Shown: one piece after another, positions 52,525 to 59,692 of the stretch
Layout: each line of letters starts with the position of its first letter
Position numbering within the stretch: the first letter of the stretch is position 1
Assembly: GCA_903899655.1 (NCBI GenBank)
Contig: CAIUKF010000013.1
Coordinates: 60,983-124,982, forward strand
DNA from: an uncultured bacterium
GTDB lineage: Bacteria; Patescibacteriota; Saccharimonadia; Saccharimonadales; Saccharimonadaceae
DNA: 64,000 nucleotides
Direction: 5' to 3'
The notes under the pieces: model-generated
Seen by the model: the letters and a program-made list of their open reading frames with translations, nothing else
Told to the model about the DNA's origin: nothing
The model's database searches: none
Made by a program: the position numbers and the translations under genes

Positions 52525-53718
52525 ATGAAAAAGCTAATCGCAATAATCACAGTACTTATCGTCGCTATAATAATTCCAGCAACACTTTTTGCCTGGGGGC
52601 CTAGTCGACAAACATATACAATGGCCGTACCGGCTGATCACATAACTTTTAACTCGATTGTCGACAATCCAAACATTGGCGACGAACGTGACTTCGTCGG
52701 AATACGCGAAAGTGGCACCACTAACCTATGGTCTGATAATATAACTATAGAAAAGGGTAAAGATTATACCGTTAGGATGTACGTTCATAATAACGCAGCA
52801 TCAAATCTAAACCTAGTTGCTGAAAATGTCACAGCCAAGTTTAATTTACCTACAACAACAGGTAAATCAATCCAGGTTGATGGATTTATAGATTCAAGCA
52901 ATGCTAGCCCGACTGAGGTTTATGACAGTGCAACTTTTGCAAATAATGAAGACTTTAATTTAGCATATGTTAGTGGCAGTTTACTTTATGAAAACAATGG
53001 CTTTGGCCCAAATGGCACATCATTACCAGAAAGCATATTCACAAGCACCGGTGCTTTGTTAGGCTACGACAAGCTTGATGGTAAAATTCCTGGCTGTTTA
53101 CAATATTCTGGTTATGTAAGTTTTAACGTTCACCCACAATTTGCCGCCACTTCTCAATTTACAATGAGTAAAATGGTCAGCAAACATGGTGATAACAAAT
53201 GGGTTGAAAATTATACAGCCCAACCAAATGAAATAGTAGACTTCCTAATTGAATATGACAACGTTGGTCAAGCTCAACAGGACGATGTTACTTTACGCGA
53301 TACATTACCAAGTAGTATGACATACGTAAATGACTCCACAACATATGGCAACACCCTATACCCATCAGGTACAAAAGCAAGTAATAATATTACTGGCGTA
53401 GGTATCAATATCGGTTCGTATGCAGCTGGTTCTAACGCTTGGTCAATACTAAGTGCCAAAATTGCAGACAACGACAAGTTGCCAGTATGTGGCGCCAACC
53501 AACTTATTAACAAAGCTAGTGTAACGACTGGCGGCGGTTCAATCGAAGATACCGCAACTGTTATTGTCAATAAAACCTGTACAAATCCTCCAGTAACACC
53601 ACCTGAATTACCTCACACTGGTCCTACTGAGGACATCCTATCAATCTTGGGTCTTGGTGCAATGGTTGCAAGCATTGGTTATTACCTAGCTAGCCGCCGT
53701 AAATCTTTGAACCAATAA
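52525..53718 (+). CDS. LPxTG-anchored surface protein with DUF11-like domain
   Basis: 397 aa with a signal peptide (KKLIAIITVLIVAIIIPATLFAWG), a first beta-rich domain (PADHITFNSIVDNPNIGDER, TVRMYVHNNAASN), a DUF11-like repeat (DFLIEYDNVGQAQQDDVTLR, DTLPSSMTYVNDST), a Pro-rich stretch and a sorting signal: LPHTG, a hydrophobic helix and RRK. A class of sortase should therefore link it to the wall; none is in the window. It is probably an abundant surface or S-layer-like protein, in keeping with the strong promoter and its own terminator. AAAAGGAT lies upstream of the ATG. Confidence 0.88.
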   Translation: MKKLIAIITVLIVAIIIPATLFAWGPSRQTYTMAVPADHITFNSIVDNPNIGDERDFVGIRESGTTNLWSDNITIEKGKDYTVRMYVHNNAASNLNLVAENVTAKFNLPTTTGKSIQVDGFIDSSNASPTEVYDSATFANNEDFNLAYVSGSLLYENNGFGPNGTSLPESIFTSTGALLGYDKLDGKIPGCLQYSGYVSFNVHPQFAATSQFTMSKMVSKHGDNKWVENYTAQPNEIVDFLIEYDNVGQAQQDDVTLRDTLPSSMTYVNDSTTYGNTLYPSGTKASNNITGVGINIGSYAAGSNAWSILSAKIADNDKLPVCGANQLINKASVTTGGGSIEDTATVIVNKTCTNPPVTPPELPHTGPTEDILSILGLGAMVASIGYYLASRRKSLNQ

Positions 53719-53748
53719 GACGAGTCTGACCGCTCACACTATAAATTA

Positions 53749-53778
53749 CTACCCCGCTGTTATGGCGGGGTAGTTTTT
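53749..53778 (+). terminator. Rho-independent terminator of the surface protein operon
   Basis: Nine-bp stem CTACCCCGC/GCGGGGTAG with a 7-nt loop and five T, 30 nt behind the stop. Confidence 0.93.
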
Positions 53779-53780
53779 GA

Positions 53781-53901
53781 TATAATCAATTATAATGAGT
53801 CCCGTTAGAACTCTGCGTCTAACCTAGTACCTACTAAAAAATATACTAATAAAACGATAGATTATTATCGATGATAAATTTAAACAGGAGTTCTAACGGG
53901 A
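53781..53901 (+). promoter_or_regulatory. Promoter and structured leader related to that of alaS
   Basis: TATAATCAA (53781-53789) is followed, as in alaS, by ATGAGTCCCGTTAGAA. TCCCGTTAGAACTC (53800-53813) pairs perfectly over 14 bp with GAGTTCTAACGGGA (53888-53901), whose last base is the A of the start codon and whose first bases belong to the AGGAG SD (53886-53890). An alternative short hairpin, GTTAGA (53804-53809)/TCTAAC (53818-53823), competes for the same 5' arm. That gives a plausible two-state translational switch. Confidence 0.65.
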
Positions 53902-54122
53902 TGAGTAAGAATAAAAAGAAACGCAACAAACAATATACTGGCGTCGACGCGGCCGTCACCAAGCCAATTATTACTCGGATATCCGCAGTTAATCGATCGA
54001 AATTCGGTCAATGGTGGTTTGATAACAAAGCCAAACTCAAACCAATCCTAATCGCAGTTGGCGTTGTACTATTTATAATTATTATCATCGTTCAAATCGT
54101 CAAACTAGCTAGCGGTGGTTGA
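53901..54122 (+). CDS. Small basic single-helix membrane protein, 73 aa
   Basis: MSKNKKKRNKQYTGVDAAV begins a 45-residue basic cytoplasmic part (WWFDNKAKLK near its end), followed by one membrane helix (PILIAVGVVLFIIIIIVQIV) and a short outside tail. The start at 53901 is fixed by AGGAG 10 nt upstream; an earlier in-frame ATG lies in the leader. Its leader is the same type as that of alaS, which hints at linked control. Its last 18 nt overlap the 3' end of the sensor kinase on the other strand. No family recognised. Confidence 0.75.
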   Translation: MSKNKKKRNKQYTGVDAAVTKPIITRISAVNRSKFGQWWFDNKAKLKPILIAVGVVLFIIIIIVQIVKLASGG

Positions 54123-56285
54123 TTCCACTTTTTGATCAATCGGTATGCGAAAGCCAAACATACTTCCCTTGCCTTCGATTGAAAAGAATATTACCTTGCC
54201 GCCATGGGCATCAATAACCTTTTTCGCCAAATATAATCCGACGCCAGTACCGTCTGGACGTTGTTTGCGAGCATTGCTGGCACGATAAAACTTGCTAAAT
54301 AACTGCGCTTGTTCGCTAATTGGCACGCCAATACCAGTATCTTTAACTGTAAAAACGATATCACCATCTTCAACCGACAAGTTGATAGCAATTTCAGTAT
54401 TATCGTGCGAATAATACAATGCGTTATCGGCAAAATTCATAATCACTTGGCGAATCTTGCCTTCGTCAATATTAATCGTTGGAACGTCAGTCGCTGGCTT
54501 GTAAACAAATTTTAAATTACGCATCTTGGCACTTGGAGACAAACTATCAATTTCTTGTTCAACAACCTTCGACAAATCGACTTCATGTTTGTCTATAATA
54601 AATTTTCCATTTTGGATTCTTGATACATTCAAAAAATCATCAATCAATCGAACCATACGTTCGCTGCTCATGAAGGCCTCTTCCAAAAATTTGCGCTGCA
54701 TGTCCGATACCTTACCGGCGTCACCTTCCAAAACCATACTGATATAGCCTTTAACGCTGGTTAACGGTGTACGCAACTGGTGAGATGCCATACCAACGAA
54801 TTCGTCTTTGGTTTTGTCCAACTGACGTAAAATCGAGTTACTAGCCCGAAGCTCTTTGGTCGCATTTTCGATACGCTGTTGTAATGTTGAATTAAATTCA
54901 CGAATTTCTTGGACTGCCAAAGCATTTTGTATAGCAATAGCGATTTCATCTGATACTGCATTTAATGCCTTAACATCACGATTCGTATAACCTGAATTAC
55001 TACGATGGTCGCCTAAACATAAATAACCAATTATTTTATTGGATTCGACCAATGGTAAGATTAATTCAATCCTGTGGCTTAATAATAATCGCCTAACTTC
55101 ATCTTCTGGCTCTAACATCGAAGCGATTACGATATCGCCACTTTTTCCGCAAAGCTCGCCTAATTTATCGGCATCGGCCTTTGGCAATTGACGGTGATGT
55201 TGTGTACCAGCTGACACATGATGGTCTTGGTCTGTATTGATATAAAAGAACGTCTGTTCGCTCTTTAAAGTATTGCCTATCTCATGCGAAATCTGCTCTA
55301 ATAAATTACGCAAATCAGTCGTAGTAGTAAGCGATTCATTAACGCGAGTAAAGAAGTCGTCAGTATTATAATTGTCTTTGTAAAAAATCTTGTTGGTAAC
55401 TTTATCAAAGAATTGTTTTAATGGCTGAAAAACAAATGCCAGAATCAAACTAGTTACAACACCAGTAGCAATCTGCCCAGGACTCGCCAATTCACGATCA
55501 AATATACCCGATATGATGAATACGATATCCAAATACAAACACGCAAGGCTGACTAAGACAAATATGTATGCCACACTACGGACTATAGCGAGTTTAATGT
55601 CAAAAAGGCGATGCCTTACTATCGCATACGCCGTAAGCCCTAAAAAAATAACTGCAGAGAAATCTCCTAAATGCTGATACTCAGAAGTTTTAAATAGACT
55701 AGGAACTATAATGTTAAACGCAACGTTTGCTAAAATAAATATTAATACTCCAATAAAAAGATATTTTGCACCACGCCTATCTTTATTATTAAGAGACATG
55801 TAGCCCTTTATGCCAAAATAAATCACAACTAGAGAAAGAATCATGGCAAGGATATTATATACATATATAATATCACCCTGTACCGCTTCCATACCCCAAG
55901 GTTTCTGAACTACCCCATTATTAAATCCGTTAGTAAATATAGAAATATAAATAACTAATAATGACGACAGCAATATGAATCTGTCTAATATTATATGCTT
56001 ATCTCTTTGCTTTAGAAAATATACAACAAAGAAATAGTAGAACGCCAACAAGGCAAAAGAAACAGATGCAAGGTTTAATTTATAAAATATTTCTGAGTAA
56101 ACAACATCACCTATAGATGAGCCCGCAAAAGAAAAGTCCACCCAAAGCATAATCGCTAACGCCATTAAGGCAAAAGATATATTCTGCATATTTTTTTTAT
56201 CACTTTTCACAACCCAAAAGCTAAGCATAATTGATACAAGATTTATAACCACTAAAATAACCACTTGTGTAGGCATGCTGTTCAT
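54105..56285 (-). CDS. Sensor histidine kinase with 7TM and GAF domains (paralogue 3)
   Basis: 726 aa with the plan of the kinases at 44514 and 47230: a membrane region of seven or more helices to about residue 285, a GAF-like domain (IGNTLKSEQTFF, GYLCLGDHRSNSGYTNRDVK), His502 in FVGMASHQLRTPLTSVKGYI, N box MNFADNALYYSHD, G1 VKDTGIGVP and G2 PDGTGVGLYLAKK. The GT-GVG variant and the HQLRTPLTSVKG box put it in a different subgroup from the other two. Its ATG overlaps the UbiA gene stop (ATGA), so kinase and prenyltransferase are co-expressed. Confidence 0.93.
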   Translation of the reverse strand: MNSMPTQVVILVVINLVSIMLSFWVVKSDKKNMQNISFALMALAIMLWVDFSFAGSSIGDVVYSEIFYKLNLASVSFALLAFYYFFVVYFLKQRDKHIILDRFILLSSLLVIYISIFTNGFNNGVVQKPWGMEAVQGDIIYVYNILAMILSLVVIYFGIKGYMSLNNKDRRGAKYLFIGVLIFILANVAFNIIVPSLFKTSEYQHLGDFSAVIFLGLTAYAIVRHRLFDIKLAIVRSVAYIFVLVSLACLYLDIVFIISGIFDRELASPGQIATGVVTSLILAFVFQPLKQFFDKVTNKIFYKDNYNTDDFFTRVNESLTTTTDLRNLLEQISHEIGNTLKSEQTFFYINTDQDHHVSAGTQHHRQLPKADADKLGELCGKSGDIVIASMLEPEDEVRRLLLSHRIELILPLVESNKIIGYLCLGDHRSNSGYTNRDVKALNAVSDEIAIAIQNALAVQEIREFNSTLQQRIENATKELRASNSILRQLDKTKDEFVGMASHQLRTPLTSVKGYISMVLEGDAGKVSDMQRKFLEEAFMSSERMVRLIDDFLNVSRIQNGKFIIDKHEVDLSKVVEQEIDSLSPSAKMRNLKFVYKPATDVPTINIDEGKIRQVIMNFADNALYYSHDNTEIAINLSVEDGDIVFTVKDTGIGVPISEQAQLFSKFYRASNARKQRPDGTGVGLYLAKKVIDAHGGKVIFFSIEGKGSMFGFRIPIDQKVESTTAS

Positions 56286-57187
56286 CCTAAAATAACCTTA
56301 AATATTAGTAAAAATATTGGCCAAAAGATATACTCCCCATCCACCATGAGATACGAAATTTGTCTAAGCTTAGGACCATTGAGTTTATCTGTTATTCGTA
56401 AATATATAAAAGAATATAAAGACACAAACGCTAATCCCAGTGTAAAATATGATGTCATCTTCATCAGTACTAACCCAATGATTACTAACCCAGAAACAAT
56501 ATTAATGATTGATAGTAGTAAAACTGTTTTTTTAATTCCTAAATACACAGCAATAGTCTTTAGACCTCTCTCCTTATCTGAATCATAATCTTTAATATCA
56601 AAATATATCGTATTGAGGAATAACCGCAAAAAAATAAACAAGCATAAATACATGTACATACTGCTATTAGTCAATCTGTAAAAAATGCATGGCAACAAAC
56701 ATGCTGCGGCTGCAGAAAATAGACCAACATAATAATTTTTAAACCCTACGATTTTTTTTGTAATTTCTTTCGGATATAGGATACCAGCCAAACCAATAAA
56801 TAATACTAAAATAATAACGCTTAAATTCGATAGGTATAATAAAAAACCAACAAGTAGGACTATATATAAAGTCACCACAAAAGGATATATTCTAATAGTT
56901 CTCTCAAGATATAAAACCCTCTCTGGGTTAGTCCGCTTGTCTACTTTAAGCTCTTTCATATGATTAAGAGAGTAAACTGTTTGTGGAATTAGATACGCAA
57001 TTGATACTAACTGCCAGGATACTGGTTTATCTAGTATTATTATAATAGCAAGGACCATCGATGCGTCACTAACCGACAACAAATGCCCACCGTAAACAAA
57101 CTCATCCCAAATTCCAGTTAATATCCTACTGAAATTACTTTGTTTTTTTGCTACAGCCCCCACCGTCATATGTATATATCTTAGCAC
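56282..57187 (-). CDS. UbiA-superfamily prenyltransferase
   Basis: About 301 aa with eight or nine membrane helices. The two Asp-rich sites of UbiA enzymes are present: YSLNHMKELKVDKRTNPER (Asn...Asp form) and YFDIKDYDSDKERGLKTIAV. These enzymes join a polyprenyl chain to an aromatic ring, chlorin, sugar phosphate or another acceptor within the membrane. The acceptor cannot be told. The polyprenyl synthase 25 nt upstream would supply the chain. The start may be GTG at 57187 or ATG at 57169. The sensor kinase gene overlaps its stop, an unusual partnership. Confidence 0.85.
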   Translation of the reverse strand: MLRYIHMTVGAVAKKQSNFSRILTGIWDEFVYGGHLLSVSDASMVLAIIIILDKPVSWQLVSIAYLIPQTVYSLNHMKELKVDKRTNPERVLYLERTIRIYPFVVTLYIVLLVGFLLYLSNLSVIILVLFIGLAGILYPKEITKKIVGFKNYYVGLFSAAAACLLPCIFYRLTNSSMYMYLCLFIFLRLFLNTIYFDIKDYDSDKERGLKTIAVYLGIKKTVLLLSIINIVSGLVIIGLVLMKMTSYFTLGLAFVSLYSFIYLRITDKLNGPKLRQISYLMVDGEYIFWPIFLLIFKVILG

Positions 57188-57211
57188 TTTAATTTATAAT
57201 TAAAAACGCTA

Positions 57212-58231
57212 TTATGCATTCCTTTCGATAATAAAATGAGCGATTTCACGAAGCTGCTCGGTTGATTCATTCTGTGGCAGTTCATCGAGTATTTGCAAAG
57301 CGTTATTAACATAAGTGCCAGCTAGCGTTTCAGCCTCATCATGTGCATCCGTTTTTATAATTAATTTCGTAACCACTGCGACATCTTCGTCGGTTATTAC
57401 AGACTCGCCTTCCAGTAATTTCATAATTATGCTTTTATCTTTCGCGCCTAATTTGCTAATGGCAGACAAAATTACATAGTTGCCCATCTTTTTTTCAATG
57501 ATATCTTTGCCGATTTTTTTGCCAAATTCTTTTTCATCACCAAAAATGTCCAAAATATCATCACGAATTTGAAAAGCCATTCCCAAACTAAATCCAAATT
57601 CACCAACAGCTTTGACTTGCGCATCATCAGCACCAGCACATATCGCACCAGCCTGACAACAAGCTTGCAATAATACCGCTGTTTTTTGACCAATCATCTG
57701 CAGATAATCGTCTGTCGTAATTATTTTATATCTATTTTCAACGACAAAGTTTTCATCATCTCGGCCCGATCGTTCAAACAATATATCCTTTATCTCGCCG
57801 TCAATAATTACTTTTAATGTATTGCTGTACAGATCAATTAATTTAGGCGAATTATTAGCGTGACTCAGTCCAGCAAAAACAGACGCTATATACATAAATG
57901 ACGTACATTGTGCAATTGATTTGCCATATTTGTTCCAAGTTGTCGGTACATCCCTGCGTAACAACGAATGATCAATAATATCATCAACAATTAGTGTCGA
58001 GTTATGCAAAATTTCGATTGCAGCAGCCGGATAAAGTAAATCATTAATATCACAGCCAAATATTTGACCACTGATAATTACCAACGCTGGCCGAATTCTT
58101 TTACCACCAGATTTTATCTGATGCAAAGCTACCTCGATGTTTCTTGCTTCAACATCACTGGTTAGCAACTCATCAATTACGGGCTCAACTAATTGATTAA
58201 ATTTAATTAGTTTTTGTTTCAAATTCGGCAT
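57212..58231 (-). CDS. Polyprenyl (isoprenoid) diphosphate synthase
   Basis: About 339 aa. The first Asp-rich motif is LIVDDIIDHSLLRRDVPT, the second FQIRDDILDIFGD, with SGGKRIRPAL near the N-terminus; all are standard for trans-prenyltransferases. It condenses isopentenyl diphosphate onto allylic primers; chain length cannot be set by eye. GGAG lies 6-7 nt before ATG 58231 (a GTG 12 nt further up is less likely). No isoprenoid precursor pathway genes are in the window. Together with UbiA it forms a small prenyl-lipid operon under or with the kinase. Confidence 0.9.
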   Translation of the reverse strand: MPNLKQKLIKFNQLVEPVIDELLTSDVEARNIEVALHQIKSGGKRIRPALVIISGQIFGCDINDLLYPAAAIEILHNSTLIVDDIIDHSLLRRDVPTTWNKYGKSIAQCTSFMYIASVFAGLSHANNSPKLIDLYSNTLKVIIDGEIKDILFERSGRDDENFVVENRYKIITTDDYLQMIGQKTAVLLQACCQAGAICAGADDAQVKAVGEFGFSLGMAFQIRDDILDIFGDEKEFGKKIGKDIIEKKMGNYVILSAISKLGAKDKSIIMKLLEGESVITDEDVAVVTKLIIKTDAHDEAETLAGTYVNNALQILDELPQNESTEQLREIAHFIIERNA

Positions 58232-58309
58232 TGTTTTCTCCACTTTTTCTTAACTGATTTTTAATAAAGCCTATGGTAATTAACTATAGAATATTGTAAC
58301 ATCAAAGAG

Positions 58310-58681
58310 ATGACTAAAATAGCAATTGTTGAAGATGACGCAGTGATTAGCCAAATGTACCGCATGAAATTTGAAGCGGACGGTTTTGAAGTCCAACTTG
58401 CCAACAATGGCAAACGTGGCGTAGCCTTGGTTGAAGCCTTTTTGCCTGATATTATTTTACTTGATTTACAGATGCCTGAAATGGATGGCGTCGAAGCCCT
58501 CGAAATTATTCGCAAACACAGTTGGGGTAAAGACATCCCGGTTATTATTCTGACTAACCTCGGTGAAGAAGAATCACCAAAACAACTTCGTTCACTGGGA
58601 ATTCACAGTTATATCGTCAAAGCCAACCTGACACCACGCCAAGTCGTCACTCGTGTCAAAGAAGCCCTCAATCTAGCCTAA
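58310..58681 (+). CDS. Single-domain response regulator (receiver)
   Basis: A 123-aa stand-alone receiver: acid pocket IVEDDAV, phosphoacceptor Asp in IILLDLQMPEMDG, VIILTNLGEEE, and Lys in YIVKANLTPRQVV. There is no output domain. It is divergent from the polyprenyl synthase-UbiA-kinase operon and so is the natural partner of the 54105 kinase. AAAGAG lies just before the ATG. The IVKANLTP end is typical of CPR receiver proteins, from memory. Confidence 0.93.
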   Translation: MTKIAIVEDDAVISQMYRMKFEADGFEVQLANNGKRGVALVEAFLPDIILLDLQMPEMDGVEALEIIRKHSWGKDIPVIILTNLGEEESPKQLRSLGIHSYIVKANLTPRQVVTRVKEALNLA

Positions 58682-58775
58682 ACATCCTGTTGCAATCGCC
58701 CCAACTTACGTTTATTAATTATATGCAACAATTCCCCTCTGTTAGAGCACCGACCTTGAGAAGTGTTATTTTGTG

Positions 58776-59606
58776 CTAGATATCTTGTTGACCTTTAATG
58801 TCAGCTACGCGGCGGGCGGAGCGGATGACGTTGTCAAATAGGGCGGTGACGGTTAGTGGACCAACGCCACCTTTGATTGGTGTAATTGTCAGATCTTGAC
58901 GTTCACGGACATCGACCGCTAAATCACCAACAATTTTGCCGTGTTCGGCAGCAGTACCAGCATCAACAACGACAGCTTTTTGACGAATCATGTCACTAGT
59001 GATTAAACTTGGTACGCCAGTCGCCGTAACGATGACATCGGCAGTATTTATTGCGGCCTTAAGTTCGTCCGTCGTCTGTTTGCCATAAACTGTTACGTCA
59101 AACCCCGAACTTCGCCACAATTCTGCTAGTGGCGCACCAACCAAGCGACCTTTGCCAATGATGGCAATTTTTTTATTTTTCAGTTCAACGTTATAACCAG
59201 CCAACAACCAATCAATTGCCATCGCTGTTGCTGGTACGAAATCAGGTTTTTCACCCAAACCATCAACATCTTTTTCAGGCGCCACAGTATTAACAGCCGG
59301 TTCAGTCATTTCAGTATCTTCCAAAGGCAACTGAACAATAATTCCGTGAACGTTTTCATCATTATTTAACAGATTTATCTGATTCAAAAGTTCTGTGCCG
59401 GTCGGCTGATAAACATCGACTTCAACCGCGATATCTTGACCATATATTTTTTTCAATCGAACATAAGTATCAATTACTGGGTTATCGCCAGTTCTAACAA
59501 TCGCTAAACGCGGAATAACACGCCATGATTGACGAAGCGCCCGAACTTGTTTAAGTTGACGCTCTTTTATATATCCAGCTAGTTCTGAACCGTCTAATAT
59601 TTTCAC
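58776..59606 (-). CDS. folD: Methylenetetrahydrofolate dehydrogenase/cyclohydrolase
   Basis: A 276-aa bifunctional enzyme. YVRLKKIYG carries the catalytic Lys region, GIIVQLPLED and EKDVDGL bind folate, IIGKGRLVGAPLAELW is the NADP site, and KGGVGPLTVTALFDNV closes the active site. It interconverts methylene-, methenyl- and formyl-THF, linking one-carbon units to purine, thymidylate and formyl-Met supply. It lies 95 nt behind the convergent receiver gene; that gap shows only a weak TGTTGCA/TGCAACA pair. Phosphoketolase diverges 86 nt upstream. Confidence 0.95.
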   Translation of the reverse strand: MKILDGSELAGYIKERQLKQVRALRQSWRVIPRLAIVRTGDNPVIDTYVRLKKIYGQDIAVEVDVYQPTGTELLNQINLLNNDENVHGIIVQLPLEDTEMTEPAVNTVAPEKDVDGLGEKPDFVPATAMAIDWLLAGYNVELKNKKIAIIGKGRLVGAPLAELWRSSGFDVTVYGKQTTDELKAAINTADVIVTATGVPSLITSDMIRQKAVVVDAGTAAEHGKIVGDLAVDVRERQDLTITPIKGGVGPLTVTALFDNVIRSARRVADIKGQQDI

Positions 59607-59653
59607 TCTCTATATCTTAGCAAATTAAGATAATAAATTGTAGCATTAGCGGT

Positions 59654-59682
59654 TTTACAAACAACAATTACTGCGCTACAAT
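59654..59682 (+). promoter_or_regulatory. Phosphoketolase promoter
   Basis: -35 TTTACA (59654-59659), 17 nt, -10 TACAAT (59677-59682). The ATG follows after 10 nt, so the leader should be only a few bases, without an SD. Confidence 0.65.
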
Positions 59683-59692
59683 AAGCATAACT

